The notes: generated by a model from the letters alone, not told the origin. A DNA stretch of 64,000 nt from Hymenobacter rigui (GCF_003944715.1 NZ_RWIT01000001.1:868001-932000), one strand, 5' to 3'. Counted from the first letter of the stretch, positions 26,231 to 35,354 are shown. Program-made: numbers and translations.

Positions 26231-26327
26231 AGGCCAGGAGAGAAGTCATAGGTAATTCCTCCCAGCTTCTCTGTGGCTTCTGACTGCTAAGTTCCAACTA
26301 CCAGCTCCTAATTTCCAGCTTCTTCTC
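26211..26327. repeat. Purine/pyrimidine-biased dispersed repeat with inverted halves
   Basis: AGTCAGGAGCCAGAAGTTAG-type units followed by complementary units (GGCTTCTGACTGCTAAG, CCAGCTCCTAATTTCCAGC). Similar units occur at 61870-62000. It covers the end of the upstream gene and all of the gap to the regulator. Confidence 0.5.
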
Positions 26328-26621
26328 TTGAAACACCTGATTCACACGCTTAATAAGGCTTTCGACAACCGGGTGCGGTTGGGCGTGATGGCCGTGCTGA
26401 TGGCGAATGAGTCGGTGAGCTTTAATGAGCTGAAAGAGGCTCTGGACCTGACCGACGGCAACCTGGCCAGCCACGTGGCAGCCCTCGAAAAAGCTGGTTA
26501 TGTGACCGTCAGTAAGCAGTTCATCGGCAAGAAGCCGAATACCACGTATGCGGCCTCCGTGGAGGGAAAATCGGCCTTTCAGGAGCATCTGTCGACCCTG
26601 GAAAAGCTGCTGCGGGGGTAG
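26328..26621 (+). CDS. Winged-helix transcriptional regulator
   Basis: 97 residues from the TTG at 26328 (MKHLIHTLNKAFDNRVRLGV). It consists of one ArsR/MarR-like winged helix: recognition helix region VSFNELKEALDLTDGNLASHVAALEKAGYV and wing KQFIGKKPNTTY, without visible metal-binding Cys. Proteins of this size that follow the 'LTDGNLASH' pattern are common in Bacteroidota beside DUF4153-type membrane genes. It probably represses the flanking genes through the CTTTG-N5-CAAAG dyads. Confidence 0.85.
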   Translation: MKHLIHTLNKAFDNRVRLGVMAVLMANESVSFNELKEALDLTDGNLASHVAALEKAGYVTVSKQFIGKKPNTTYAASVEGKSAFQEHLSTLEKLLRG

Positions 26622-26645
26622 CAGCTCTCTTTTTTTGTCTCTAAA

Positions 26646-26660
26646 CTTTGAAATACAAAG
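26646..26660. promoter_or_regulatory. CTTTG-N5-CAAAG operator candidate, site 2
   Basis: CTTTG AAATA CAAAG, extended by A and T to 6-base arms, followed by TTCTTTTAA; 23 bases before the ATG at 26684. TAAACTTTG here also resembles a -7 box, so binding would block the promoter. Confidence 0.55.
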
Positions 26661-26683
26661 TTCTTTTAATTAACTCAAAAATC

Positions 26684-28309
26684 ATGGCTACACTGTCTGC
26701 CGCTGTGCCTGCTACCGGCCCGGCTCCATCCATACACCGGGTACCGGTGGTGCTGACTGCCCTGCAAAAACTGCTGATTCCAGCCGGGGCCGTTCTGTTC
26801 GACGTGTTATTCTGGAACCAGGAAACCGGCCTGAATCTGGCGCTATACACGGTGTTTGTGCTGGTAGCTACGGGGCTGGGTCAGCCCCGGCAGGCGGCCG
26901 TATGGCGCTCCGGCTATTTCTGGCTGATGGTGGCGGGCACGGTAATCAGTGCCGGTTGCGTGGTGTGGTACGGCTCCGGGGCCGCCCGGCTGGCCTGCGT
27001 GGCTTCCTTGCTGATGGTGCTGGGCTACGTAAATCAGCCCCACCTGAAGCTGGTGGCCTACGCCCTGCTGACGGCATTGGTGTCGGCCGTACGGGTGTTG
27101 CCACATCTGGTGCCCTCCTTGAGCTTACCGCAGGGCAGTGCCAACCGCTGGCCGCGCGTCCGGTTCTACGGCCGCCTGTTGCTGCTGCCGCTAGGGGTGT
27201 TGGGCGTGTTTCACGTGCTGTTCGTGTTGGCCAACCCGCATTACGAGGCCCTGACCGATACTTTGTTTCAGAAGCTGGGCGAATGGCTACTGGCGTTGTG
27301 GCCAGCCTTCTCAGTACCGCATCTGCTGTTCTTTCTGCTGGGGCTGGCGGTTACGGCCGGCGCGCTGGTCATTATTCCCCTGCACTTCTTTCTCGACCAA
27401 GAGTCGCGCTTCGGAGAGTTTGTGCGGCGGCAGCGCGACCGGGTAGCCTCGTTCGGGGTGCGCCGCCCCGATTTCCGAGTGCGGACCACTGGCCCGCTGG
27501 ATCTGCGCAAGGAATACCTAGCGGCCCTGGCCGTGTTTGGACTGATAAATACGCTGCTGCTGGTCGTCAACGTCATTGATGTGCGCTGGATCTGGCTGGG
27601 TTTCACCCCGGAGCCCGGTTTCGACCTGACGCAGTTTGTGCACGAGGGTACCTACGTGCTCATCCTGAGTATTCTGCTGGCCATGGGCATTGTACTGTGG
27701 TTTTTCCGCCGCAACCTGAACTTCTACCAGCGTGGGTTGCCGACGCTGCGCTGGGGTGCCACCGTGTGGGTGCTGCAAAACGTGGTGCTGACGATATCCG
27801 TGGGACTGCGTAACTACTATTACATCCTCTATACCGGCCTTGCCTACAAGCGCATTGGAGTGTACGGCTTTCTGTTGCTCACCTTGTTTGGGCTGCTTAC
27901 CGTGCTGCTCAAAATCTGGCAGCGGCGTTCCGCTTACTCGCTGGTGCGGCTGAATGGGCTGGCCGCCTACGGACTGCTGCTAGTGCTGGCCTTGGGCAAC
28001 TGGGAAATCTGGATTGCGCGCTACAACCTCAGCCCCCGCTTCCGCACCGTGGATCTGGGTTTCCTGCTGGAAATGCCCGAGCGGGTACTGCCCGAACTGG
28101 TGGCCCGGCAAAGCATGCTCGACGGGGCCACCCGCATCATCATCAGCCCACCCGGCTCTTATACTGAAACTACGGCCACGCCTGAGCAGGCTAAAGCCGC
28201 CATCCAGAACCGCGTGGCGGCCTGGCAGCGCAATTACCCGGAGTACCACAGCTGGCAAAGCTGGACCCACGCCGAATCGGCGGCTTATGAGGCACTGTCA
28301 GACCGTTAA
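26684..28309 (+). CDS. DUF4153/DUF4173-like membrane protein
   Basis: 541 residues from the ATG at 26684. About 11-13 membrane helices in two blocks, with a basic loop (FVRRQRDRVASFGVRRPDFR) in the middle. The second block (RKEYLAALAVFGLINTLLLV, FVHEGTYVLILSILLAMGIV, LRNYYYILYTGLAYKRIGVY) has the E-x(6)-Y/GTYVLI look of the DUF4153/DUF4173 group. A soluble C-terminal tail of about 70 residues follows. Function is not established for the family. Confidence 0.75.
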   Translation: MATLSAAVPATGPAPSIHRVPVVLTALQKLLIPAGAVLFDVLFWNQETGLNLALYTVFVLVATGLGQPRQAAVWRSGYFWLMVAGTVISAGCVVWYGSGAARLACVASLLMVLGYVNQPHLKLVAYALLTALVSAVRVLPHLVPSLSLPQGSANRWPRVRFYGRLLLLPLGVLGVFHVLFVLANPHYEALTDTLFQKLGEWLLALWPAFSVPHLLFFLLGLAVTAGALVIIPLHFFLDQESRFGEFVRRQRDRVASFGVRRPDFRVRTTGPLDLRKEYLAALAVFGLINTLLLVVNVIDVRWIWLGFTPEPGFDLTQFVHEGTYVLILSILLAMGIVLWFFRRNLNFYQRGLPTLRWGATVWVLQNVVLTISVGLRNYYYILYTGLAYKRIGVYGFLLLTLFGLLTVLLKIWQRRSAYSLVRLNGLAAYGLLLVLALGNWEIWIARYNLSPRFRTVDLGFLLEMPERVLPELVARQSMLDGATRIIISPPGSYTETTATPEQAKAAIQNRVAAWQRNYPEYHSWQSWTHAESAAYEALSDR

Positions 28310-28333
28310 TTCTCCCTGTGAATTTCTCTACCG

Positions 28334-28576
28334 ATGAATCTGCTGCAACTTGGATTTTCGCTGCTGGGCCTGCTCTGGTGCGCCGGCAGCGTGGCCGCCC
28401 TGGCCGCCTTACTCACCTGGCGGGAGCGGGCCGCCACCTTCGTCGCCCGCACTCAGCGCCTGCTGATGGTAGTGTTACCCTGCGCCGCCCTGCTGCTCGG
28501 CTCCGTGCTCTGGACACTGCTGCACGTGATGTTGCTGTGGGGGCAAAATGAGCCACAACCTATTGCTATTCGCTAA
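28334..28576 (+). CDS. Two-helix membrane protein
   Basis: 80 residues with two membrane helices (LLQLGFSLLGLLWCAGSVAA, LMVVLPCAALLLGSVLWTLL). It starts 24 bases after the DUF4153-like gene and ends 1 base before the next start, so it belongs to the same operon. No family recognised. Confidence 0.65.
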   Translation: MNLLQLGFSLLGLLWCAGSVAALAALLTWRERAATFVARTQRLLMVVLPCAALLLGSVLWTLLHVMLLWGQNEPQPIAIR

Positions 28577-28577
28577 C

Positions 28578-28970
28578 ATGGAAGCTACTCCTGCATTCCT
28601 ACAACCCCATTCCGCCGGCCGCAGCCTGGCGGTGCTGCTGGCCACCTGCGCTGTACTGTGGGTGTGGTGGCAAATTCCGAATTGGTACCGGCTGGGTGCG
28701 GCCGATGAAGCTACCCTGGCCCAACTGGTACATCTGTGGCAGCAAGCGTGGCTGTTGGCCCTGCTGGTAACGGCAGCCAACGCCGTGGTGCTGTACCGGG
28801 CCACCCTGCCGCTGGCGCTGCCCTCGTCGCCGGCCAGCCTGCTGGATACTCAGTCCTCTCTGGCGGGCGCGGTGTTCTGGCTATGCACATTCTTTCACCT
28901 GGCCAGTCTGCTGCTATTGTTGTTGGTGGGAGCCGGCCAATTGTCGCTGAACCCGTTATGGCCCTCCTGA
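28578..28970 (+). CDS. Small membrane protein of the same operon
   Basis: 130 residues from the ATG at 28578, one base after the previous stop; the in-frame ATG at 28548 would overlap it. Three hydrophobic segments (LAVLLATCAVLWVWWQI, AWLLALLVTAANAVVLY, LASLLLLLLVGAG). No family recognised. Confidence 0.65.
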   Translation: MEATPAFLQPHSAGRSLAVLLATCAVLWVWWQIPNWYRLGAADEATLAQLVHLWQQAWLLALLVTAANAVVLYRATLPLALPSSPASLLDTQSSLAGAVFWLCTFFHLASLLLLLLVGAGQLSLNPLWPS

Positions 28971-29332
28971 GCTGGCTGGACGCGTTGCCCGGACGGCTGT
29001 GGCAGTTCTGGCTGGATACGGTGCTGCCCGCCGTACCCCGGGCAGCGTGGTGGATTGCCGGCAGCATGCTTTTCTGCATCCTGAACCTGGTGTTCGAAAA
29101 GGAAATCTGGCCGCACCACAAGCAAATTGGAAATGCGTTTTGCGTGGGCATATTGGGCGGTGTATTCAGTTTGCCATGGCTGGCCGCCCGCGCGGCTGCC
29201 CGGATATCGTGGGAGGTTACGGGGCTGTGGAAGCTGCTGTGGCAGTTCCTGACATGGGGACTGTATTTCCTGGCCGTACTCTCCGCAGTACTATTTATCG
29301 TTCTTGGATGTATTGCCATACGCAGCGCATAA
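28958..29332 (+). CDS. Small membrane protein, end of the operon
   Basis: 124 residues from the ATG at 28958, overlapping the previous gene by 13 bases. Three hydrophobic segments (AAWWIAGSMLFCILNLVF, FCVGILGGVFSLPWLAA, FLTWGLYFLAVLSAVLFIVL). No family recognised. Confidence 0.6.
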   Translation: MALLSWLDALPGRLWQFWLDTVLPAVPRAAWWIAGSMLFCILNLVFEKEIWPHHKQIGNAFCVGILGGVFSLPWLAARAAARISWEVTGLWKLLWQFLTWGLYFLAVLSAVLFIVLGCIAIRSA

Positions 29333-29543
29333 CAACGGCCTGGAGCTGTCATTTTATCACTACAAACCCATTCTTTCCTGCCGGAGGCATACCGGAGATT
29401 TGCCTTCGGCAGGAAGTATTCTGTCACCTGTAAGTAAGCAAGGTTTCTCCGCGTAGTACCATTCTGCCTTCTTCTGCGGCACTTCGATCAGCGGGTTGTG
29501 GGTTGTTCCGCAACGCCATAGCTTCCGGCCCGGCCGCAACTGG

Positions 29544-29551
29544 TATATTTG
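29544..29551 (+). promoter_or_regulatory. Candidate -7 box of the PBP gene
   Basis: TATATTTG, an exact TAnnTTTG match, 49 bases before the ATG at 29601; it supports that start over the longer frame at 29496. Confidence 0.5.
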
Positions 29552-29600
29552 CGGCTCCCAAGTCGGCCCTGCTGGCCTGGTTCGCCTCACTGCGCTCTGC

Positions 29601-31988
29601 ATGTCCGCTCCTCAACCGTCGAATACTCCTGCCGCCGCCGCTCCTGCCCGCCATTGGCCCAACCGTCTTTCCCGGGCGCTGTGGGGCTTTTTTGTGATTG
29701 GAGCCGGGCTGTTTCTGCTGTATCCCATTCTGGTGAGCATGAACTTCCTGTTCCTGTTCGGTAAGTCGCCGAGCCTGGAGGAGCTGGAAAACCCGCGGGT
29801 GGAGCAACCTTCGCAGGTGTTCACCGCCGACGGGGTGCTCATCGGGCGCTACTTCCGCGAAAACCGCTCCCCGGTGCCGCTCAGCAAAATGTCGCCTTGG
29901 CTGATTAAGGCGTTGGTTTCCACGGAAGACGTGCGCTACCAGAACCACTCCGGCATCGACCCTATTGCCATTGCCCGGGCCGTAGCGGGGGCCGCCACCG
30001 GCGGCAGCGGGGGCGGGGGCTCCACCATTACGCAGCAGCTGGCCAAAAACCTCTATAAAACCCGCCGCAAGGAAAATACCGGCCTGCTGGGCCACTTGCC
30101 GCTGGTGGGCACGCTCATCAGCAAAACCAAGGAGTGGCTCACGGCCGTGGAGCTGGAGCGCCGCTATACCAAGGACGAAATCCTGGCCCTGTACTTCAAC
30201 ACCGTAGAGTATGGCTCCCAGGCCTACGGCGTGAAGGTGGCGGCTAAAACCTTCTATAGCACTTCTCCTGATAGCCTCACCATTGAGCAGGCGGCCATGC
30301 TGGTGGGCATGCTCAACAACCCTACGGCGTTTAACCCCAAGTTTCACCCCCAGGCCGCCAAGCGCCGCCGCGACCTGGTGCTCACGCGCATGGGCCAGGC
30401 CGGCGTGCTCACGGCCGCCCAGGTGCAGCAGGAGCAGGCCACGCCCATTGCCCTGAAGTATCAGGTGGAAAAGCACGTGGATGGCCCCGAAACCTACTTC
30501 CGTGGGGCCGTAAGCCAGGCCGTGAACGAGTGGTGTAAGAAAAACGGCTACGATATGTACCGGGACGGCCTGCGCATCTACACCACCATCGACTCGCGCA
30601 TGCAGGGCTACGCCGAAGAAGCGGTGCAGAAGAAGATGAAGACGCTCCAACGCTCCTTCGACAACTTCTGGCGCAACCGGGACTCCAACCCCTGGGTGGA
30701 TGAGGACGGCAAGGAAATTCCCGACTTCATCGAAACCCAGATGAAGCGCACCGAGCAGTATAAGGAGCTGGCGGAGCGCTACAAAGGCCACCCCGACCTC
30801 CTGGACTCGGCCCTGCACCGTAAGCACCCCACCAAAGTATTCACCTGGAAGGGCGACGGCGACACCACGCTCATGCTGTCCCCCCTCGATTCGCTGGCGT
30901 ACTACAAGCACTTCCTGCACGCCGGTATGATGACGATGGACCCCTTCACCGGGCAGGTGAAGGCCTGGGTGGGCGGCCTCAACTACCGCTTCTTCCAGTA
31001 CGACCACGTGAAGCAGGGCAAGCGCCAGGCGGGCTCTACCTTCAAGCCCTTCGTGTACCTTACCGCCCTGGATAACGGCTACTCGCCCTGTGACCGGATC
31101 CGGGATGAGCGGGTCACTATCAAGTACGTAGAGAACGGCAAGCCCATGGAGTGGCAGCCCGACAACGTAACCCGCGAGTACACCGGCATGAACATGACGC
31201 TGCGCTACGCCATGGCCCGCTCCGTCAACTCCGTCACGGCCCAGCTCACCGAGAAAGTTGGCTGGGACAACGTGGCCAAATATGCCAACAAAGTAGGTAT
31301 CCGGAGCAAGCTGCTGCCGGTGCCCAGCATCGGGCTGGGCTCGGGCGGGGATGTCAGCGTGTTTGAGATGGTGAATGCCTACAGCACCTTCGTCAACCAG
31401 GGTTTCCGGACGGAGCCCATGCTGGTCACGCGCATTGAGGACGTGAACGGCAACGTACTGGCCCAGTTCGACCCCCAGCAGAAGCGCGTAATTCCGGCCG
31501 AAACAGCCTGGCTGATGACATACATGCTGCGCGGCGGTATGGAGGAGCCCGGCGGCACCTCGCAGGCGCTCTGGGACTATGAGCTGTGGAAGAAAAACAA
31601 CCAAATTGGCGGCAAAACCGGCACCACCAGCAACTACTCCGACGGCTGGTACATGGGCATTACCAAGGACCTGGTAACCGGCGTATGGGTGGGCGGCGAA
31701 GACCGAAGCATCCACTTCCTGAACTCCCAGCAGGGCGAAGGCGGCCGGATGGCGCTGCCCATCTTCGGCACCTACATGGAGAAAGTGTACCAGGACCCTG
31801 ACCTCGATATCCGGATGGGCCCATTCCCGAAACCCACCGTCAACATCACCAAAAAGTACGTGTGCACCACCGAGGAGCCGCGTCGCCGCCGCCGCGAGGA
31901 GTCCGTGGATACCATTGTGGTCGATAACCTGCTGGAAAACCTCAACAACGGCTCCGTCCCACTACCCGACAGCCTGGGCGGACAGTAA
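29601..31988 (+). CDS. Penicillin-binding protein 1A (bifunctional)
   Basis: 795 residues from the ATG at 29601. One N-terminal membrane anchor (ALWGFFVIGAGLFLLYPIL). The GT51 transglycosylase has STEDVRYQNHSGID, GGSTITQQLAKNLY and LYFNTVEYGSQAYGV. The transpeptidase has the catalytic SxxK in AGSTFKPFVYLTAL, SxN in ARSVNSVTAQL and KTG in GGKTGTTSNYSDGWYMG. It polymerises and cross-links peptidoglycan in the periplasm. Length and order match mrcA/ponA-type enzymes. Confidence 0.96.
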   Translation: MSAPQPSNTPAAAAPARHWPNRLSRALWGFFVIGAGLFLLYPILVSMNFLFLFGKSPSLEELENPRVEQPSQVFTADGVLIGRYFRENRSPVPLSKMSPWLIKALVSTEDVRYQNHSGIDPIAIARAVAGAATGGSGGGGSTITQQLAKNLYKTRRKENTGLLGHLPLVGTLISKTKEWLTAVELERRYTKDEILALYFNTVEYGSQAYGVKVAAKTFYSTSPDSLTIEQAAMLVGMLNNPTAFNPKFHPQAAKRRRDLVLTRMGQAGVLTAAQVQQEQATPIALKYQVEKHVDGPETYFRGAVSQAVNEWCKKNGYDMYRDGLRIYTTIDSRMQGYAEEAVQKKMKTLQRSFDNFWRNRDSNPWVDEDGKEIPDFIETQMKRTEQYKELAERYKGHPDLLDSALHRKHPTKVFTWKGDGDTTLMLSPLDSLAYYKHFLHAGMMTMDPFTGQVKAWVGGLNYRFFQYDHVKQGKRQAGSTFKPFVYLTALDNGYSPCDRIRDERVTIKYVENGKPMEWQPDNVTREYTGMNMTLRYAMARSVNSVTAQLTEKVGWDNVAKYANKVGIRSKLLPVPSIGLGSGGDVSVFEMVNAYSTFVNQGFRTEPMLVTRIEDVNGNVLAQFDPQQKRVIPAETAWLMTYMLRGGMEEPGGTSQALWDYELWKKNNQIGGKTGTTSNYSDGWYMGITKDLVTGVWVGGEDRSIHFLNSQQGEGGRMALPIFGTYMEKVYQDPDLDIRMGPFPKPTVNITKKYVCTTEEPRRRRREESVDTIVVDNLLENLNNGSVPLPDSLGGQ

Positions 31989-32042
31989 TCCTTACAGGCT
32001 TAAATGAAAAAAGCCCTGACCCTAGAGTTTGTCAAAGCTTTA

Positions 32043-33251
32043 TCATGGGCGTTTGGTAAGCCGCCACAGGACTGTAATGCAGGCAATAATCAACGCCGAT
32101 GCTACCTGAAATGCAGTACGCCATCCAGTAGCCGCAACCAGCTGCTTATGTGGCGCTAATGAATTGCTCCAGGCAATGAAGGCATCGGCAATAGGTAGCT
32201 GCCCCAGCAGGTAGGATTTGCCGGTACCGCTGTGCCAAGGCAAGCCAAAGGCCTCAATGCTGTTGCGCAGGCCTACTGCCGTAGTAGTATCACCATAGCG
32301 CTGCATGGTGCGGCGGCCCACGATGGAGGCGGCCCCGCCCACGCCCCAGATAACCGGTCCGGAGTCAATATCCTCGGTGGCAGCCACGCCCCGTGCCGAT
32401 TCCAGCACGCCCGGTAACCCCAGGCGCGTTGTCAGGAACAACGCCCGGTAGCGTTGGAAGTGTTGTCGGGCGTAGGGAGAGTCAATTTCCACCAGAAAGT
32501 TGAGCAGCTGACTTTGCGACGACCCACGGGCGGGCGTCAGCACCATGCCACTGCCCGCCTTTACCTCGTGCGGAATAAGCCGGTTGGCATCCAGTCGGGA
32601 ATCCACAGCCCGGAGCCACTGCTGAATTACACCCTGGTACCGAGGCGGCTGCAGCCGGTCGTGCCAGGCCAACGCAGCCACGCACATCACCCCATCGGCC
32701 GGCCAGGCTGCGCCTGCGTAAGACTCCAGCCACGGTGAAGGGCTACCCGCCAGTGCGGTGGCAATGCCAGTGCACTGGCGGTTGAAAAGGCGCAGACTGG
32801 CCGTATCCCGTTGGGAAGGCGGCAACGCATGTAGGTAACGCCCCAATGCGTACGCCGACCAGCCCTGATAAAACGCCCCAAAGGGCAGGGGAAGGTCGTG
32901 TTCGAAGATAGTCTGCGCCGCCGGGCTTTGGATTTCCTGCAGAGCCCACTTTACTTCGGTCAGCGCTTCCGTATGCAGCGCTGACGCTGGGGGCAACTGG
33001 GGGAGCAGCTCCGTCCAAGTAAGCGCATACAGCGTATTCAGGTACACAAATCCCTCAGGGTACAGTTCCTGCATCTGCGCCCCGGCTCCCTGGTGCATGC
33101 GCCCCCGCAGAAACTGCAGCTGCGCCACTACATCCTGGTTTACCGGGCGGTCCCGCACCAGCGCCAGTGGCGGGTTATAGTAAAGCTGATAGTTGAGGTA
33201 TATTATCAGCAGCAGCAGCCCGGCCAGCGGCAGCCGAAGAAACGTGCGCAT
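32043..33251 (-). CDS. Membrane-anchored protein of unknown function
   Basis: 402 residues with an N-terminal anchor (LPLAGLLLLIIYLNYQLYY) and a C-terminal hydrophobic helix (AFQVASALIIACITVLW). Between them the protein is alpha-helical, with repeated W/Y-G-R-Y patterns (LPFGAFYQGWSAYALGRYL, AAWPADGVMCVAALAWHD, GVGGAASIVGRRTMQRYGD) that recall an alpha/alpha-toroid enzyme fold. That is a guess from pattern only. Starts 9 bases after the stop of the TIGR01777 gene, so it is in its operon. Confidence 0.65.
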   Translation of the reverse strand: MRTFLRLPLAGLLLLIIYLNYQLYYNPPLALVRDRPVNQDVVAQLQFLRGRMHQGAGAQMQELYPEGFVYLNTLYALTWTELLPQLPPASALHTEALTEVKWALQEIQSPAAQTIFEHDLPLPFGAFYQGWSAYALGRYLHALPPSQRDTASLRLFNRQCTGIATALAGSPSPWLESYAGAAWPADGVMCVAALAWHDRLQPPRYQGVIQQWLRAVDSRLDANRLIPHEVKAGSGMVLTPARGSSQSQLLNFLVEIDSPYARQHFQRYRALFLTTRLGLPGVLESARGVAATEDIDSGPVIWGVGGAASIVGRRTMQRYGDTTTAVGLRNSIEAFGLPWHSGTGKSYLLGQLPIADAFIAWSNSLAPHKQLVAATGWRTAFQVASALIIACITVLWRLTKRP

Positions 33252-33260
33252 CGGTGTTGG

Positions 33261-34175
33261 CTACTCCTCACTATAGAACGACTCCAGCGCCCCACGCAAC
33301 TGCGGGAACTCGAAGCGGAAGCCTTGTTGCAATGTTTTCTCGGCACTTACACGTTGCGAGGCCAGCACAATCTCGCTCATCTCGCCCATTACCAGCTTCA
33401 GCCCGAATTCTGGTACTTTAGGCAACACCAGTGGCCGGTGTAGCACTTCGGCTAGGGTTTCGGTGAACTCCTGATTGGTGACGGGATTCGGGGCCACGGC
33501 ATTATAGGTGCCCTGCCACTGCGGCTGCTCTAGGGCCTGCATGAACAACCGGCATAAGTCGTCGAGGTGAATCCACGACATATACTGTTTGCCCGAGCCC
33601 AGCGGGGCCCCGGCCATCATTTTCACGGTGCGGGCCAGCGGTACCAGTGCGCCACCCTCGGGGCTCAGCACAATACCAATGCGGAAAATAGCTGTCCGAA
33701 TGTGGTCGTGGGTAGCCACGCCCTGCGCGGCGGCCTCCCATTGCTGACACACTTCAGCCAGAAAGTCATCGGCGGCGGGTGGGGTTTCCTCCGTTACCAC
33801 CTGGTCGTCCCGGTCGCCATAAATACCAATGGCTGAGGCCGAAATAAAGGCCTGCACGTGGTGATTTTGCTTAGCCAACTCCCGTGCCACGAGCTGCGTA
33901 CCCGCCAGCCGGCTCGACAGGATTTCGCGCTTGCGCTCCTGCGTCCATTTACCATCCGAAACACTGCTGCCCGCCAGGTTGACGATAAAATCGGCGTAGG
34001 GCACGGCCGCCTCGTCGATGATACCAGCAGTGGGGTCCCAGCGGAAGCTGCGGAACCGGCCGCTGCCGGGCGTGCGGCTCAGCAAAGCCACTTCGTATCC
34101 GCCATCAATCAGCATTTCCGCCAGGCGGGTACCAATCATGCCGGTACCACCGGTAATTAAAACTTTACGGGACAT
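33261..34175 (-). CDS. TIGR01777-family NAD(P)-dependent epimerase
   Basis: 304 residues from the ATG at 34175. Nucleotide-binding motif KVLITGGTGMIGTRLAE, then FIVNLAGSSVSDGKWTQ and the active-site-like ISASAIGIYGDRDD, and the C-terminal DUF1731 part (ALESFYSEE end). This is the YfcH/SulA-like branch of extended SDR proteins. Its substrate is unknown. Operon with the following unknown gene. Confidence 0.92.
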   Translation of the reverse strand: MSRKVLITGGTGMIGTRLAEMLIDGGYEVALLSRTPGSGRFRSFRWDPTAGIIDEAAVPYADFIVNLAGSSVSDGKWTQERKREILSSRLAGTQLVARELAKQNHHVQAFISASAIGIYGDRDDQVVTEETPPAADDFLAEVCQQWEAAAQGVATHDHIRTAIFRIGIVLSPEGGALVPLARTVKMMAGAPLGSGKQYMSWIHLDDLCRLFMQALEQPQWQGTYNAVAPNPVTNQEFTETLAEVLHRPLVLPKVPEFGLKLVMGEMSEIVLASQRVSAEKTLQQGFRFEFPQLRGALESFYSEE

Positions 34176-34270
34176 GGATAGGGTACTGTCAACAGTGGTT
34201 TCTGCGTAGTTCGGAGTAAGCAAAAACGGGTGAAATCAAGCGCAAGCTAATAGCAATTAGCTAATTGCTG

Positions 34271-34954
34271 CTATTTTCCCAACATCCGCAGAAATTCCTG
34301 CCGCAGCGTTTCGTCGCGCCCGAAAGCGCCGCTATATTCAGCCGTAATAGTGCTGCTGTTCGTGTCGTTCACGCCCCGACTCATTACGCACAGGTGGTCA
34401 GCCTCAATCAGCACGGCAACATCCTCGGTACCCAGCGTCGTTTTCAGTTCTTCAGCAATTTGCCGGGTAAGGCGTTCCTGTACCTGCGGGCGGCGGGCAA
34501 AGTATTGCACTACGCGGTTCAGCTTGCTCAGGCCCACCACATGCTCCCCCGGCAGATAGGCCACGTGTGCCTTACCGATGATGGGCACAAAATGGTGCTC
34601 ACAGCATGAAAAAACGGTGATGTCGCGCTCCACCAGAATATTCCGGTAGTGGTAACGGTTCTCAAACAGGCGTACATCCGGGCGGTGCTTGGGGTCGAGG
34701 CCCTTGAACCATTCCTGCACATACATTTTAGCTACCCGCCGGGGCGTGCCGCTCAGGCTGTCGTCGGTCAGGTCCAGGCCCAGCAGCAGCATAATCTCGT
34801 GAAAGTGCCCGGCAATGGCCGTTATCTTCTCGTCGTCGCTGAGGTGAAAAGCATCGGGGCGAAGGGGGGTGCGCAGGTCGGCCGGTAATTGGGTATCAAC
34901 GGCGGAGCGGTGGGCACCGTCTGCGGCAGAGGCCACAGGCACGGGGTTATCCAT
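34271..34954 (-). CDS. folE: GTP cyclohydrolase I
   Basis: 227 residues. Zinc and catalytic residues are in FSCCEHHFVPIIGKAHVAYL and in DHLCVMSRGVND. It converts GTP to dihydroneopterin triphosphate, the first step of folate and biopterin synthesis. The N-terminal 40 residues are an unstructured lead-in. Its start overlaps by 8 bases the end of a 6-pyruvoyl-tetrahydropterin synthase gene, so its product is likely channelled toward tetrahydropterin as well as folate. Confidence 0.96.
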   Translation of the reverse strand: MDNPVPVASAADGAHRSAVDTQLPADLRTPLRPDAFHLSDDEKITAIAGHFHEIMLLLGLDLTDDSLSGTPRRVAKMYVQEWFKGLDPKHRPDVRLFENRYHYRNILVERDITVFSCCEHHFVPIIGKAHVAYLPGEHVVGLSKLNRVVQYFARRPQVQERLTRQIAEELKTTLGTEDVAVLIEADHLCVMSRGVNDTNSSTITAEYSGAFGRDETLRQEFLRMLGK

Positions 34955-35354
34955 GATATTCTACAAAATTGCGTTCAGTCTCATACAGCGTAACCGACAA
35001 GGCTAGGCTGTCCTTTAGATGAGGACGCAAACGGTTCCAGATGACCACGGCAATATTCTCGGCCGTGGGGTTGAGGTGGCGGAATTCTTCGGTGTCCAGA
35101 TTCAGATTCCGATGGTCAAAGGTATCCAGAATCTCGCGTTTGATCAGGTCGCTGAGACGCTTCATATCATACACGTACCCGGTTTCCGGGTCGATACTGC
35201 CTGTCAGGCGCACAATCAACTCGTAGTTATGTCCGTGGTAATGAGGGTTATTGCACTTGCCGAAAGCGGCTTGGTTCTGTTCATCGTCCCAAGCCGGATT
35301 GTGCAGGCGATGCGCGGCATTAAAATGCTCTTTTCGACAGATTGTAATGGTCAT
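34947..35354 (-). CDS. 6-pyruvoyl-tetrahydropterin synthase family protein
   Basis: 135 residues from the ATG at 35354; a TTG three codons upstream is possible. Zinc ligands lie in FNAAHRLHN and in HYHGHNYELIV; the catalytic Cys is in FGKCNNP, and the His/Glu near the end in LYETERNFVEY. The GKCNNP..HGHNY pattern resembles the PTPS branch more than QueD, so it may make 6-pyruvoyl-tetrahydropterin for tetrahydrobiopterin. A queuosine role cannot be excluded. Overlaps folE by 8 bases. Confidence 0.9.
   Translation of the reverse strand: MTITICRKEHFNAAHRLHNPAWDDEQNQAAFGKCNNPHYHGHNYELIVRLTGSIDPETGYVYDMKRLSDLIKREILDTFDHRNLNLDTEEFRHLNPTAENIAVVIWNRLRPHLKDSLALSVTLYETERNFVEYHG

Noticed and set aside
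26684..28309. ABC permease or O-antigen ligase
   Set aside because: No permease loop, and the large conserved WaaL-type loop is missing; the pattern is closer to the DUF4153/4173 group.
29424..31715. 763-residue minus-strand frame across the PBP gene
   Set aside because: It is a shadow of the plus-strand penicillin-binding protein, with Val/His/Gly-rich nonsense composition and no domain.
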